NCBI RefSeq assembly: GCF_028640845.1
Contig: NC_080539.1
Location: 304,578,016 to 304,642,015 of the forward strand
Direction of reading: 5' to 3'
DNA from: Ahaetulla prasina
Lineage: Eukaryota; Chordata; Lepidosauria; Squamata; Colubridae
DNA length: 64,000 nucleotides
This document shows positions 50,901 through 62,900 of the stretch, in pieces. The notes beneath the pieces were generated by a model. The model worked only from the letters and a program-made list of their open reading frames with translations. It was not told the DNA's origin and ran no database searches. The position numbers and the translations under genes were made by a program. Each line of letters begins with the position of its first letter. The stretch's first letter is position 1.

Positions 50901-53900
50901 AGGTCCATGATGGCGAACCTATGGCATGCTTCCCAAAAATGGCACGCAGAGCTGTATTTCCGGGCACATGGAGCCATTACCTGTTGCTCTTCCGGGTCCC
51001 AGCACGCCAGCCAGCTGGTTTCATGCGCAAAGGTGTGCCGGAAACCAGAACAGCAGTCACCCATTGCACATGCTTACTCCAGGAAGATGATCTTCCTGTT
51101 TCCAGTGCACGCATGGACATTGGCCTCTTGGCGTTTGGTTTCTGGCATGCATATAGACCAGCAACAGCAAGAACAACGGGCACATATACCAAAAGATGCG
51201 TAGAGGGGATCCCGGCGTTGCTTCCTAGGGGAACAGAGCTAGCTGGGGCTTCCCTCCCTCCCTGCCAGAGAAGGGCTGGCCAGGGCTTCCCTCCATCCTT
51301 GCCTGAGCAAGCTTCTTGCGCGGCCCCAGGTGGTCCGGAACACCTGGCCAGCTTGGGCGCCCCAGAATAGCCAGCCGGCCCCCGCACAGCCCCCCGCCAA
51401 TTCCGCGTGTTATCTCCAGCATTCCTCCTGCGTAGCCCTGTTGCCCCAGAAGAGCAGCAGCCACTGCAGGGGAAAGGGTAAGAGCGTCCTGCTGGCTTGG
51501 ACACACCGGGCAGCAGGGCAGCATTTGCTGCCTGGGCGGCTGGCTGCCTCCCTTGCTGCTCCTTCCCTAGCGATGTTGGACTTTGATGAGTTTGAGTGGC
51601 AGCTAAATGAAAACGAACAGGGTAAGCAAGTGTGGTTGGGGGCAAGCAAGTCGGCCGGGTTCAATGCCAGAGAGAGAAAAAGAAGTATGAGATAGCAACA
51701 GCGGCGGCTCTCCCCTTTCACCACTGGCTGTTCCATTCTTCACACCGCTGGTTTTTGGTGCAGCCCATCAGCTGGCACCATTTAAGAGAAGGGTTGGGAA
51801 TCCTTGTACACCTGGCCACTGCCTCTTCTTTACTATCCCCCTCCCTCCGCCTAATTTGGCGTGAGTCTGAAGTGGTTCATGGGTGGGGGGAAGGAAGCAA
51901 GCCCCCAGAAGAGCAGCAGCAGCTGCAGGGGGAAGGGCAGGAGCAACCAGCTGGCTCAGGTGCATGGGGCAGCAGGGCGGGGAGGGAGGGAAGTCCCAGC
52001 CCACATGTTCTTGCCACCGCCACCCCCTCGTCCCCGGCAGCAGTAGCTATTGCGTTGCCGCTTCCGGCCGGGATGCAGGAGCAGCCAGGAGAAGGAGAAG
52101 TCACCGCTGGGGAGGCGAGCTGCCCCAGGGTTGCACCAACCTTTGCCTTCATGAACGGCCTGCTGCCGCTGCCTCTTTGAAAAGGCAGAGGCGGCGCCTC
52201 CTCCTGCTGCCAGCCTCGCACTCCGGGAAGTGTCCAGCATCGCTGGAACGGCTTTGCAAGCTGTTTGCACTGGCAAAGGTTGGTGCAGGAGCTTTCCAGG
52301 CACAAAACGTGGCGCAGGGGGGGCAGAACACATGTGTAGCACAGTGTGCGCAAATACGCAGGGGAGTACGCATTGCATTATGGGCGCCGCCATGCACACA
52401 CCTTCGGCATACGACAACAAAAAGATTAGCCATCACTGGTCTAGGTCAATATTAATGTAGTTGCATTTAAGACAGGACAAATCAATTGGAATATGAATTA
52501 AATCTACCCACTCCCCCTCCGGAACATTGTTTTTCATAATCTACGTTGCCTCAGTTTAGTTCTGCTTTGCTTCTTCCTTTGAGAAAATATTCAATTTTGT
52601 TTAGATTGCAAAAATTTGGCCTTACCTATTTCATTGTCATCTGCCTTTTTTCCCCTGTATATTCTACTAATTCTATGTGACTGAACTAATCACACAAAGA
52701 ACCTGATGACTAAGATCAGGTTTTAATTTTACCTCCAGGGTCTTTATCCTCTTCAATTTTCAGGGGCTGGGGATCTGCATCATGTTCCTGGAAACAATAT
52801 AGAATTATATATATGTATATATTTAAAATCTGATTATAAATTGAAAATTTTCTTTCCCAATATACTTATCTGAAATCAATCTTTAAATGCCAGTATTTCA
52901 AAAAGAGACATAGTCAGACTGAGCCATATATGGCAAAATTAGAAACTGCCCGTTTTCTGATGGATAGATTACATGTCACATAGTTTTGGATAATACATGT
53001 AGTCCTCGAGTTACAATGGCAAATGGACTTTGTGTGACTAAATGATATGCTCATAAAGCATTACATCATATAAAATGTAATCTTGATTGCCACCCTAACT
53101 GCAAGATGTGCAGGTCATTAAGCAGGAAGTGCTGAGAGTCCCAGGTGAGGATTGCAAGGGTGCCGCAGAGGTATGAAGGAGGCCCTAGGAACCCCAATGG
53201 AGACCCTGTGCAAGTGAGAGGGAGGGATGATGCAGGTGCATGCATGCCAGTACAGAGAGGCAAGGAAGAAGGATGCAGCATGATGCACAGGAAGGGGGTG
53301 GTGGCTTACCAGAGTGCAAGTTCCTTGCTGGCTTCCCCATTGACTTTGCTAAAGTTGTTCTGTCGTTAGAAATCTTCCCCTCCCCTGTAATTTCAGGCAC
53401 GGGTTGCAAGTCCATTTTTTCAGCACCAACATAATTTTGAACAGTTGCTAAAAATGGTTGTAATCTATAGCCCTGATATGTGCTAGTGATGACCCACTCA
53501 TTAGATCTAACAGCTTAGTTTTCTGAGATCATCTGAGATTATCTAAGATGCTAGAAATCCAGGGAAAAGGTACAGTTGATCTTAAGAGTTGCAGAAGCTT
53601 TGCTCATGTATGTCCTAAACCACTGACAAATATTAGAAAACCCAAAAAGCCCATGTTGACAAATCTAGGTGGCAAGATTTTCTTTTTGTTAATTCAAGAA
53701 AAAAAATATGCTTTATATTAATTTAAAACTGGAAAATATTTGTTTCCCATAATCATGGAATTTGGCGGTGGCCATTTAGTCCACTGAGGCCAATCTCTTG
53801 CTTAGTATAGGAATCCAAATTAAAGCATCTGTTGTGTCTTGCCCGCCCTCAGAGCAGCCGGGGCCTTCTTATCTGCTCCCGAACACGGAGGAATGTATGC

Positions 53901-56900
53901 CTCCCGGCCCCAGTCCTGGCTCCATGCCCAGACAAACTGGAAGAAGGAGCACCTCCCTGCCCCAGCCCTGACTCCATGCCCAGGCAAACGGAGCAGCTAG
54001 ACCCCTCCCCCTCCTCCACAGCAGGTGAGCCTGAGGAGGGTTTACTCCCAACAACAGCTGATTGGAGTAATCCTCGCATCAGAAGATTGGAGAGGCGGAG
54101 GCAACAGAAGGAAGGGAGGGGCAGGCCTTAATGAGTGCTGAGTCATGGAGCCACACCCCATGGCCTATATAAAGGATCTGCTTTCTGGCAGTCTCTGAGT
54201 CAGGCAAAAGTCGAACTTATCTTGCTGAAGTCACTTACTGGTCTCCTGCCTGCTCTGAGGACTTTGCTAGGACTTTGGGCAGAGCTGCAGAGGCAAGCCT
54301 GATTCGGATTTCCCTGACCCGGCCGTTAGCGGAGGAGTGGGACACGACAGCATCCCAAACAGATGACTGTCCCGCTTCTCTTGAATTCATCCAGTAAAGG
54401 ACCCTTCTAACATATTACTTCCTGCAACTTGAATTCATTATTTCATGCCCTGTCTTCTGGAAGAAGACAGAACTAGTCCTCTGATTATTTTTATATTACA
54501 TACTTACAGGATACTGAAGAGTACTATCATATTTATTTTTAGTTATCGCCTCACAAGGCTACATGTAGTCAAAATACTTTAATCTCTCAACTTTCTAATT
54601 AATAAAGTAAGCTTTCTGGGCAAAAAACAGTAGTAGCAGAAAACTAATAAAAGCAAATAAAATGCTTCAGATGGCCACACACTATAAATACGAATAGTAG
54701 AATTAAACAATCCAAATATTAGTTTGCAAAATTACTGTGCATATAATTCTAGGTATTATTCCATATGTATGTACATATAGTCACACTACACATGCACATA
54801 CAGATGACTTACTGTGTTCAATGACAAGTGAGACGTAACATAAAACAAAGTAGCAATGAAAACATTAAAAAATACATTTATGAACACATAATTTATGTTT
54901 AGGAACATATTTTCCTGTATAAAGCCATCTCAGACAATTTTGCAACTTTCCAGGGGAAATAAGGATTCTAGTCCAAGAATGAAAAGCAAATGCAAATGGA
55001 ATCACCCACAGAACACATGAAACTTCCTTTTAACAACCGGAGTTAATAAAGTTACTCCCTCACCTGCCATAATACTTGTATTGTGCTGTGAAACTTGGCT
55101 CCCCAACTATTTTGACTTTTCTTTTCCAATCCTAATTAAGATGGATCAGGAAGCCTATATAGGAGGCATCTAATCCTACAATCTTTAGAAATGTTATTCT
55201 AGTATTTTCAGGAGGTTAAGAAAAGAATGGCAGTGGAAGGATTCAAGGAGGCAATCCGCTCATCCTTAAAACCACCAGAAATGCCCCCAAATTCGCCATC
55301 AAAATTATTATTGGGAGGGAGGGAGAACAGATCAAGGAATTGAAGGGAAGAGAAATGGAATTATTTGCCTCACATTGTCCTCCTGTTATCATCCTCAACT
55401 TTATAGTTAATTATACCCTCTAACTCCAGTAATTTCCTCAGCAAAGTCTCCAAGAAGAAATAATGATTTGGCCAGCAATAAATCACATTAATAATTTAGT
55501 TTGATAATACTGCATCTAGGTTTTTTTCCTTAAATTTAGTTTCGTATCTGGTTTGGTCATTACTGAACATGTCTCAAATTATACTACTAACTAGTTTAAT
55601 GTCAGCCCAATCACTATGTTATCATTTTTCTTAAACAATATACATTAAAAAATAGTCAATAATACTTTACCTTTTCAATATGTTTTTCACAATTCCAGAG
55701 GCATTTTTCCTGCTGACTTTTCTCCCGTACTTTCCGTTCATATATTCGCACACGAGCACAAGTCATCATACTTTCAAAATATAGATAAACAGGGTCCTTA
55801 TCTTCTTCTCGAATCTATAAGCCATATAATAATGAGCTTTCAGTTAAATAAAAGTATAAGTTACATTTATATCATTTGAACAATTTAAGCACCTGTTGCA
55901 TTTTCTCTATAACTATAAAAAAGGAGCAGCATCTTTCAACATAGCTAATGTTTTTTGGAAATGTTTCCAATTGAGCAAGAAAATAGACTGCCTTTCTGTC
56001 TGACTGCCTAAAGCTAAGCCATGATACAGCATGAACAAAGAGTATTTTATCTATTTTCTTTTAATGCATCTTTCAAAAAAATAGTTTAAGCATTTTGTTT
56101 ATTTCACTTTGCAGTCTGTTACACTGCAGTTTGTTACATACTTAGTTACCATGGGAAAAATTCTATGAACAAGTGGAAAACAATCTTTTCCATGTGTTAT
56201 TTCTAAAAAAGCTAGGGGAAATAAAGATGGAAGGAGAGATGTTTGCTACTGTAATGGTACAAATAGGAAGGAAATAGACATATGTTGAAAAGATGTGTTG
56301 TTATGTGTGTGAGAGTGCACCCAGCAAGAACAATATGTGCAGAATCATTTCAGTTGGGTAATCAACTGGCCTAGAATGTAGCAGCATAGGTAGTTATGCC
56401 TCATTACATGCATGTAACATTTCTATTCTATGAACTGCACTGGCTCCTATACACTTCCAGATGCAATTTATTTATAAAGTCATGTGTAGCAAAACAAACC
56501 AATCAACCACTGGCAGGTGATACGTAAGATTGTCTTCTCCCAAAAATACCGGCTCATCCCACATACCTCAACAGAGATGTCACACTCTAGATCCTTTCCT
56601 GGAAAAAGTGTCACCCTGTAGGACCCAGGAAGCATGTATTCTCAATGGCCGCCCTCCCCTTTGCCATGTTCTTCACTGATCACTGACTTTGATCCCAAGG
56701 GCCTTCATAAAGGCAGTTAAGATCTGGTTCTTTCCCCGGGCATTTAGGTCAAGGTGACTGATTATATGAGATATAAAATATTTTAGTCTTGATCGTCTTT
56801 TAATCGTTTTACTTTGTTTTACTGGTATGTGCCATTTTTCCTTTGTACTTTGGTTAAGTGAATTTGTAATGTGCTGATACTCAAGACTGTTTGAGCTCTA

Positions 56901-59900
56901 TGATCATATAAATGTTCTAAACCAACAAACTCAGCTAGATGAGGTCTGACAATGAGTGTGGATTAAGCATTAATTTTTTTAAAAAATCCAATTGAGTGTA
57001 TACATTTGGGAAACCTGAGTGGGTATGATAGTCTTATAAATGTAGGTGAATACGGTACATTTTAGAGAATTAAAGTGATCAGAACACATTTGTCGCATAT
57101 GAAAGAAAATGTTAATGAGAAAAGTATTTCTTATCTGTGACTTGTTCAACTGGTAATCTATGCAGTCACTTATAGATTCTGTATTAGTACAGAATAATTT
57201 TTGAAAACTTTTATAACCAGTGTTTTAATGGATATCCTGCCATCCATCTTAAAATTTCATGCTCAAAGCATGTGTCTCATTCTTTCCTATTTGTTTTCAA
57301 TTTTAATTCAAGAGAGACTTAAAACAACAGTACTTGCAATAGGAAAAAAAGGTAATTATGTACGTTCGCAAGTACGTACTTGCAAAAGTACATAGCAAAA
57401 AATTAAAGTAACAGGTATTCTTCATGATCTCTCTCAGTACCACGCAAAAGAATATCAAAGTAACTTTTAGGAGATGGAGCAAGAATTAAGAAATAGAGAG
57501 GTGAATTAATACTATAAAAATAATTAAATACTGTAGTTCCAACCAATATTTAACAAAAACAGTGGATGGAACCATGTAGCAACATAGCAGTGTTATATAA
57601 TCATAAATTACCCAACAAAAGTTACATAGATTATTATTATTGGAGCAGTCAGAAATTTAATGAGTCTTCATAAAGATCTGAAATCAATTATATAAACTGC
57701 CAATATATTCGTAAAAGAGAGCACTATTTTGCATTATAGGCAGAATGAGATATATTTCTGGTTTAGCCTTAAACCTTACTTCTTTTACTTACCACTGGAT
57801 TGGGCCTAGGTGTATAAACTCGTAATGGCTTGATTCCATTAGCCATTGAATTAACTTCAGTTGGTGTAGGTTTATCATCAGTTGGTATGATATCTGGAGT
57901 AGGTGACATTGCACCTTTTGTTGCCTCAACATCTGATGGAGTTGGGATATAAATTGGTTCTGGATCCATCTCTCCATCTTTTTTTACCCACAATGGAAAA
58001 TTTTTAACAGGTTTTTCTGGTTCTGTATCACAAATAGCTAAGAAAAAATGAAGTTCTTTTTCAAAGAAAAATCTCCATAACCACAAAGTACTGCCTAGAC
58101 ATAAGACTTTTCAGCAAAATAATTACTTATTTATGGTAGTAGTCTGTTTTACTTAAGCAATCAAAGAAATACTGAGCAGTCTTTATGAACAAGTACAAGG
58201 ACTGAATGAAAAGTAATGCTCACCTCCACAACTATAAACAGAGAAAATTTAATAAAGGAAACAGGAAAATAATCCTTGAAATTAATTCTTTTGTTACTCG
58301 AATTTATTCCTCCACATAATCAATTCGCCACATAATTCTGCCAATAAAGGTCAAGTTTTCTAAACCCATCCTGAGAAAGCTTCATGCTTTGCCTTTTCAG
58401 CCAAATCCTCACTTTTTTCCATCTCATTTGAATCAGATGCCTACAAAGATTTCCCCCCCACAATTTTGAAAAAAGGTAGAAGTTGCATGGCAATTTTGAA
58501 GTGTTTATCTGATTATGTAAGAAGGGGAAATTTCCTGACAGAACAATTAATTAAGTGGAATGACCTGTCTCCAGAAACTGAGGGTGTTCCAACACTGGAG
58601 GTTTTTAAGAAGAGGTTGGACAACCATTTGTCTGATATGGTATAGTGTTTCCTGCTTAGCAGGGAGATGGACTAGAAGCCCCTCAAGGTCCCTTCCAGCT
58701 CTGTTATTCTGTTGGCAATTCAGCACACTGAAGGCATTGCTATTCATTCAACCCTTTTATAAATCTTGTGTGAGCATTAAACTATACCAGTGTTTTTAAA
58801 ACTTTTTTTCTCAGAGCTCCTTTCCACTTTTAAAAATTTATGAATGATCTCAAAACAACTTTTAATATAATATATATAACAACAGAGTTGGAAGGGACCT
58901 TGGAGGCCTTCTAGTCCAACCCCCTGCCCAGGCAGGAAAACCTACACCATCTCAGTCAGATGGTTATCCAACATATTCTTAAAAATTTCCAGTGTTGGAG
59001 CATTCACAACTTCTGCAGGCAAGTCGTTCCACTTGTTAATTGTTCTAACTGTCAGGAAATTTCTCCTTAGTTCTAAGTTGCTTCTTTCCTTGATCAGTTT
59101 CCACCCATTGCTTCTTGTTCTACCCTCAGGTGCTTTTGTGTGTATGGGTTATATTTAGTGATATTTACAATATTAAAAATTAAAGTTGACACCTTTACTG
59201 CCACTACTATTTCTCATGAGTCTGTGACAGTATTTTATTATTGTATTTTGATAGTATTCAATTTAGATTTCCAGACCTCTAATGAAATCTTGGGGGACCC
59301 CAAAAAGTCCTTAGACTGCATTTTAAGAAACATAGCAGTATACTTATTCTTCAGCTTCAGAAGGTATTGCTGTACTAAAGTAAATATATAGAGTAAACTA
59401 TCTTCTTGCAAGTAAACGTAAGGAAAACTTGGTATAGAGAACTAGTTGATTCCAAGCATCAAATGCTACAGAGAAATTGTCCAAGCAATTTGTATTTGGG
59501 TGAAAGAGGGATAAAATGAGGGGAAAAAAATAGATGAACAAGTTTCTTCAGATTTAGTTTATATCATATTTGACCTTTGAATGATATGCTAGGAGCTGCA
59601 CTCTAAAATAGCAGCAAGGTCGGAAGACCTGACAGAAAAAGAAATAAATTTTCTATCCTACCATATTTTTGTTCAATTATGTAGTTCTCATAGTAGCATA
59701 TAAAGTCAGTATCATGTAACGGCCATAGTAAAGTTGTTATACACAATTCTTTAATAGGAATCTTCTTATTGAATCTGAAGGAAGCTAATATTGCAAGACT
59801 AAAGGTAAATCCCAGCAATTGATAACAGGAAGAAATATCAATTTGTCCCTTTTAAGAATTCATTTAGCATAAGGACTCACAAGGAACAGGTGCTCATTGC

Positions 59901-62900
59901 AAAATACAGATCTAAGAGAAGTCCCCTGCCTCCACAATGAGTTGTCATTCACTCTGCTGTCCAGGTCCACCTGAAGGAAACCTAAGAGTCGGGCAAGTCC
60001 TGTTTCTATTGGAGACAACTTTCCCCTGCATCAACAAAGAAAAGCTCTCTGTGTCAACTTATAAATGTGAATCAAGCTTGATCACTTAGCCACCAGGATG
60101 GTCTCTATTAACACTTTGGGAATGCTGCTTCCATGAATTCCAGGTACTAATGTGGGTCTCAATGTGGGAAAAGCGTTTGATCACTGTAGAACAGTGGGGT
60201 CAAACTCCTGCACCTGGATAAAATCTCCCCCGTCAAGCAGGTTTCGGAGGACGTGGCTGACTACTTCTACAAGATATATGGGGGAGGACCCAGGCTAACT
60301 GCTTTTCAGCCTCCCGGCGTCCTTCTCCTTTCTCAGTAAAAGCCCTCTGCAAGGACTGCATGATGGAGAGGTGCCGGGTGCTGTGGCTGAAGAGCCAGCT
60401 TAGCGAGTACTACAAAGCCATCTGCAACCTCCTCAAAACAGCTTGATGGTAGAGATCTTATCTGGGGCAGCCTGAGGGGGGGAAGCAGAGGGCCAAAACA
60501 TCAGCACCCCCAGCTCCTCCGCCTCTCCTCCTCCAACACTGACCACAGCGCATGCAGTTAAGAGCATGCATCTTCCCCCCTCCCCTTCAAACGACCGATC
60601 AACCCCCCCGCTCCCATTTCCTGCTATGCTATGCAAAGTGCTTTCCTCCCCTAATCCAAAAGCATGGCATGCAGCTGGCGCTGCCACCTGAAAATGCTTT
60701 CCTCCCTGGTTCCCCGAAGCACATTGGAGGGGAACTGGCTGCCGCCTGAAACGCGCCTCTGAGAATCGCATAGGCCCAACGGGCGGTGGTGCTGGAAAGG
60801 AGGGACATTTCACTTTGGGGGCTCCCAGGCATTGCTGGGGAGTGAAGTCACTGTGGCCATTTTCTGCCCTGAGCTGCCTGCTGGGCAGCCAGAGGGGGAA
60901 CCAGCTGTGAACCGTGGGGCCCATCTTGTTCACCGAAGCTGCCGGGTAGATTCCCCCACCCCCAGACCATCCCGTAGAGGCTCATTCCTCAGGCTGTGCC
61001 CCGACTCTCCCCGCACAGCATGTGAGGGGTTTCTTCAGGGAAAGCAAGTAGTCCCTGTGGATCGCAGGAGCAACCTGTTAAGTTTTCCGGAAAAGAACTT
61101 CTCAGTAATTGATGCCCTCTTTCCCAGCTGAGTCTGAGGCACCTCTTGCTTGCAGTAGGAGGAGGAAGCCAGCGTAAAGCAGCGCCACCCTAAATGCTGG
61201 TAGGCAGAGGTAGAATTCTTTTTTTCTTGTTTTCCTTCCCCAAAATTAAGGTGCGTCTTATACTCCGAAAAATACAGTAGTTATGACTTAAGGCTCCTTT
61301 TCTATTTAAAATGCACATCCAGTGATATTTCTATCTTGTGGCAAACCTATCTGTGATATGGAAGTCTTTTGTCAGATTGCCTAAACTGTTCAACACTTGT
61401 AGGGTTAATATAAATTAAGATACATTTATAACAAACAGTAACAAGCAGAACAAAAAAATAGCTTTTTGTAAGTATCTATGATGATTCAACTTCTCAAAAT
61501 ATAATTTTTTCATCTAGAAATAACATTATCTATGAAAACGATGAAAACCAAATCTGTAAGGACAAAGGATAATTTAACCAGTGTTGCTCCACATGGTTGT
61601 TTCTACTTTGATTATACTTTCTTCCTCGAAATCTATCATCAGGCAGCTACTATGACAAAAAAACTAATCACATCTGACTTTTCCACTACATTTACTGCCA
61701 AATCATCTCTTGAACTGAAATTCCAGAGCTACAAAAGGGAGTTATAAATATGATTACAATTGAAAAGCTTTTGCATTTAAAAATTATACCCTACATCAAT
61801 TCCATAATATGTACGTGTGCTGAAATATCACAATCTGTTTGAAAAAAATAAAGGATGTAGCTACTGAACAGCTTAGCAAACTAAACAGCTTGTCAATACT
61901 TACTATATTCAACCTTCTTTTTCTTCTTCTTATCTTTTAGTTTCATTTTTTCTTGCTCATCTTTTGCTATTACATCTGTTTGTTGTTCCTGATTTCTTTC
62001 ACGATATAATTTATGCTTCCCATGCAGAGGCTTCTCCTGGATCTTTTTCTGCTTAACTAAGACAACTTTTCTTTTTAGGCAAGTACATCCAAACATGCAA
62101 TCTGGTTTGCGGCAGTGTGTTGGCTGACGTTTTTCAACAGCTAAACTAGAACAGATACACCCAAGCCGACAAAAATCATTGTTGCATGGTGGTGCTTTCT
62201 TTTTAATTATTTTGTGAATAGGTTTGTTTTTGAGTGAAGCCTGAAAAGTGTTAATATATACCTTTGTTATATATTCAGATAAATAATTGCAAAGCCACAA
62301 ATGAAAACAAATGTCAGAATCATTGACAAAGAGTTCTATATAGCAGGCTAGCAGTTGTGGTTTAATCTATTACAGAAAAATAGCAATATAACGCTGACAT
62401 ATTTACTTCAACAGATTAAATATCTACTATTAATACTAAAATCAGCTTAATTACATTTCAAAATTATAGGAATAATATAACTAATGTGTATACTATCTCA
62501 AAAACTGCACATTTTCCTTGATTTTTTTCTAGATCAAAAAACAACCTATACAGATAGTCCACGATTTACAAACATCCATTTAGTGATTTTCAAATTTACA
62601 CTGGCACCGAAAAAAGTGACTTACAACCGGTCCTCACATTTACAACTGACGCAGCATCCCCAGTCACATGATCAAAATTTGGGTGCTTGGCAACTGGCAT
62701 ATATTTTTGATGGTTGCAGCATCCTGGACTTACATGATCGCCATTTGCAACCTTTCTAGCTGGCTTCTCACAAGCAAAGTCAACAGGTAAAGCCAGATGG
62801 GCTTAATGACATGATTTACTTAACTACCTTGCTTAGCAACAAAAATTCTGGCCTCAATTGTAATCGTAACCCGAGGACTATCTGTACATTTTAATAAAAT

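Noticed and set aside
50977..52455. 150-220 codon frames across the hAT element
   Set aside because: Overlapping frames on both strands in GC-rich sequence. Only the short U2AF2-like exon has a recognisable match, and it is a fragment.
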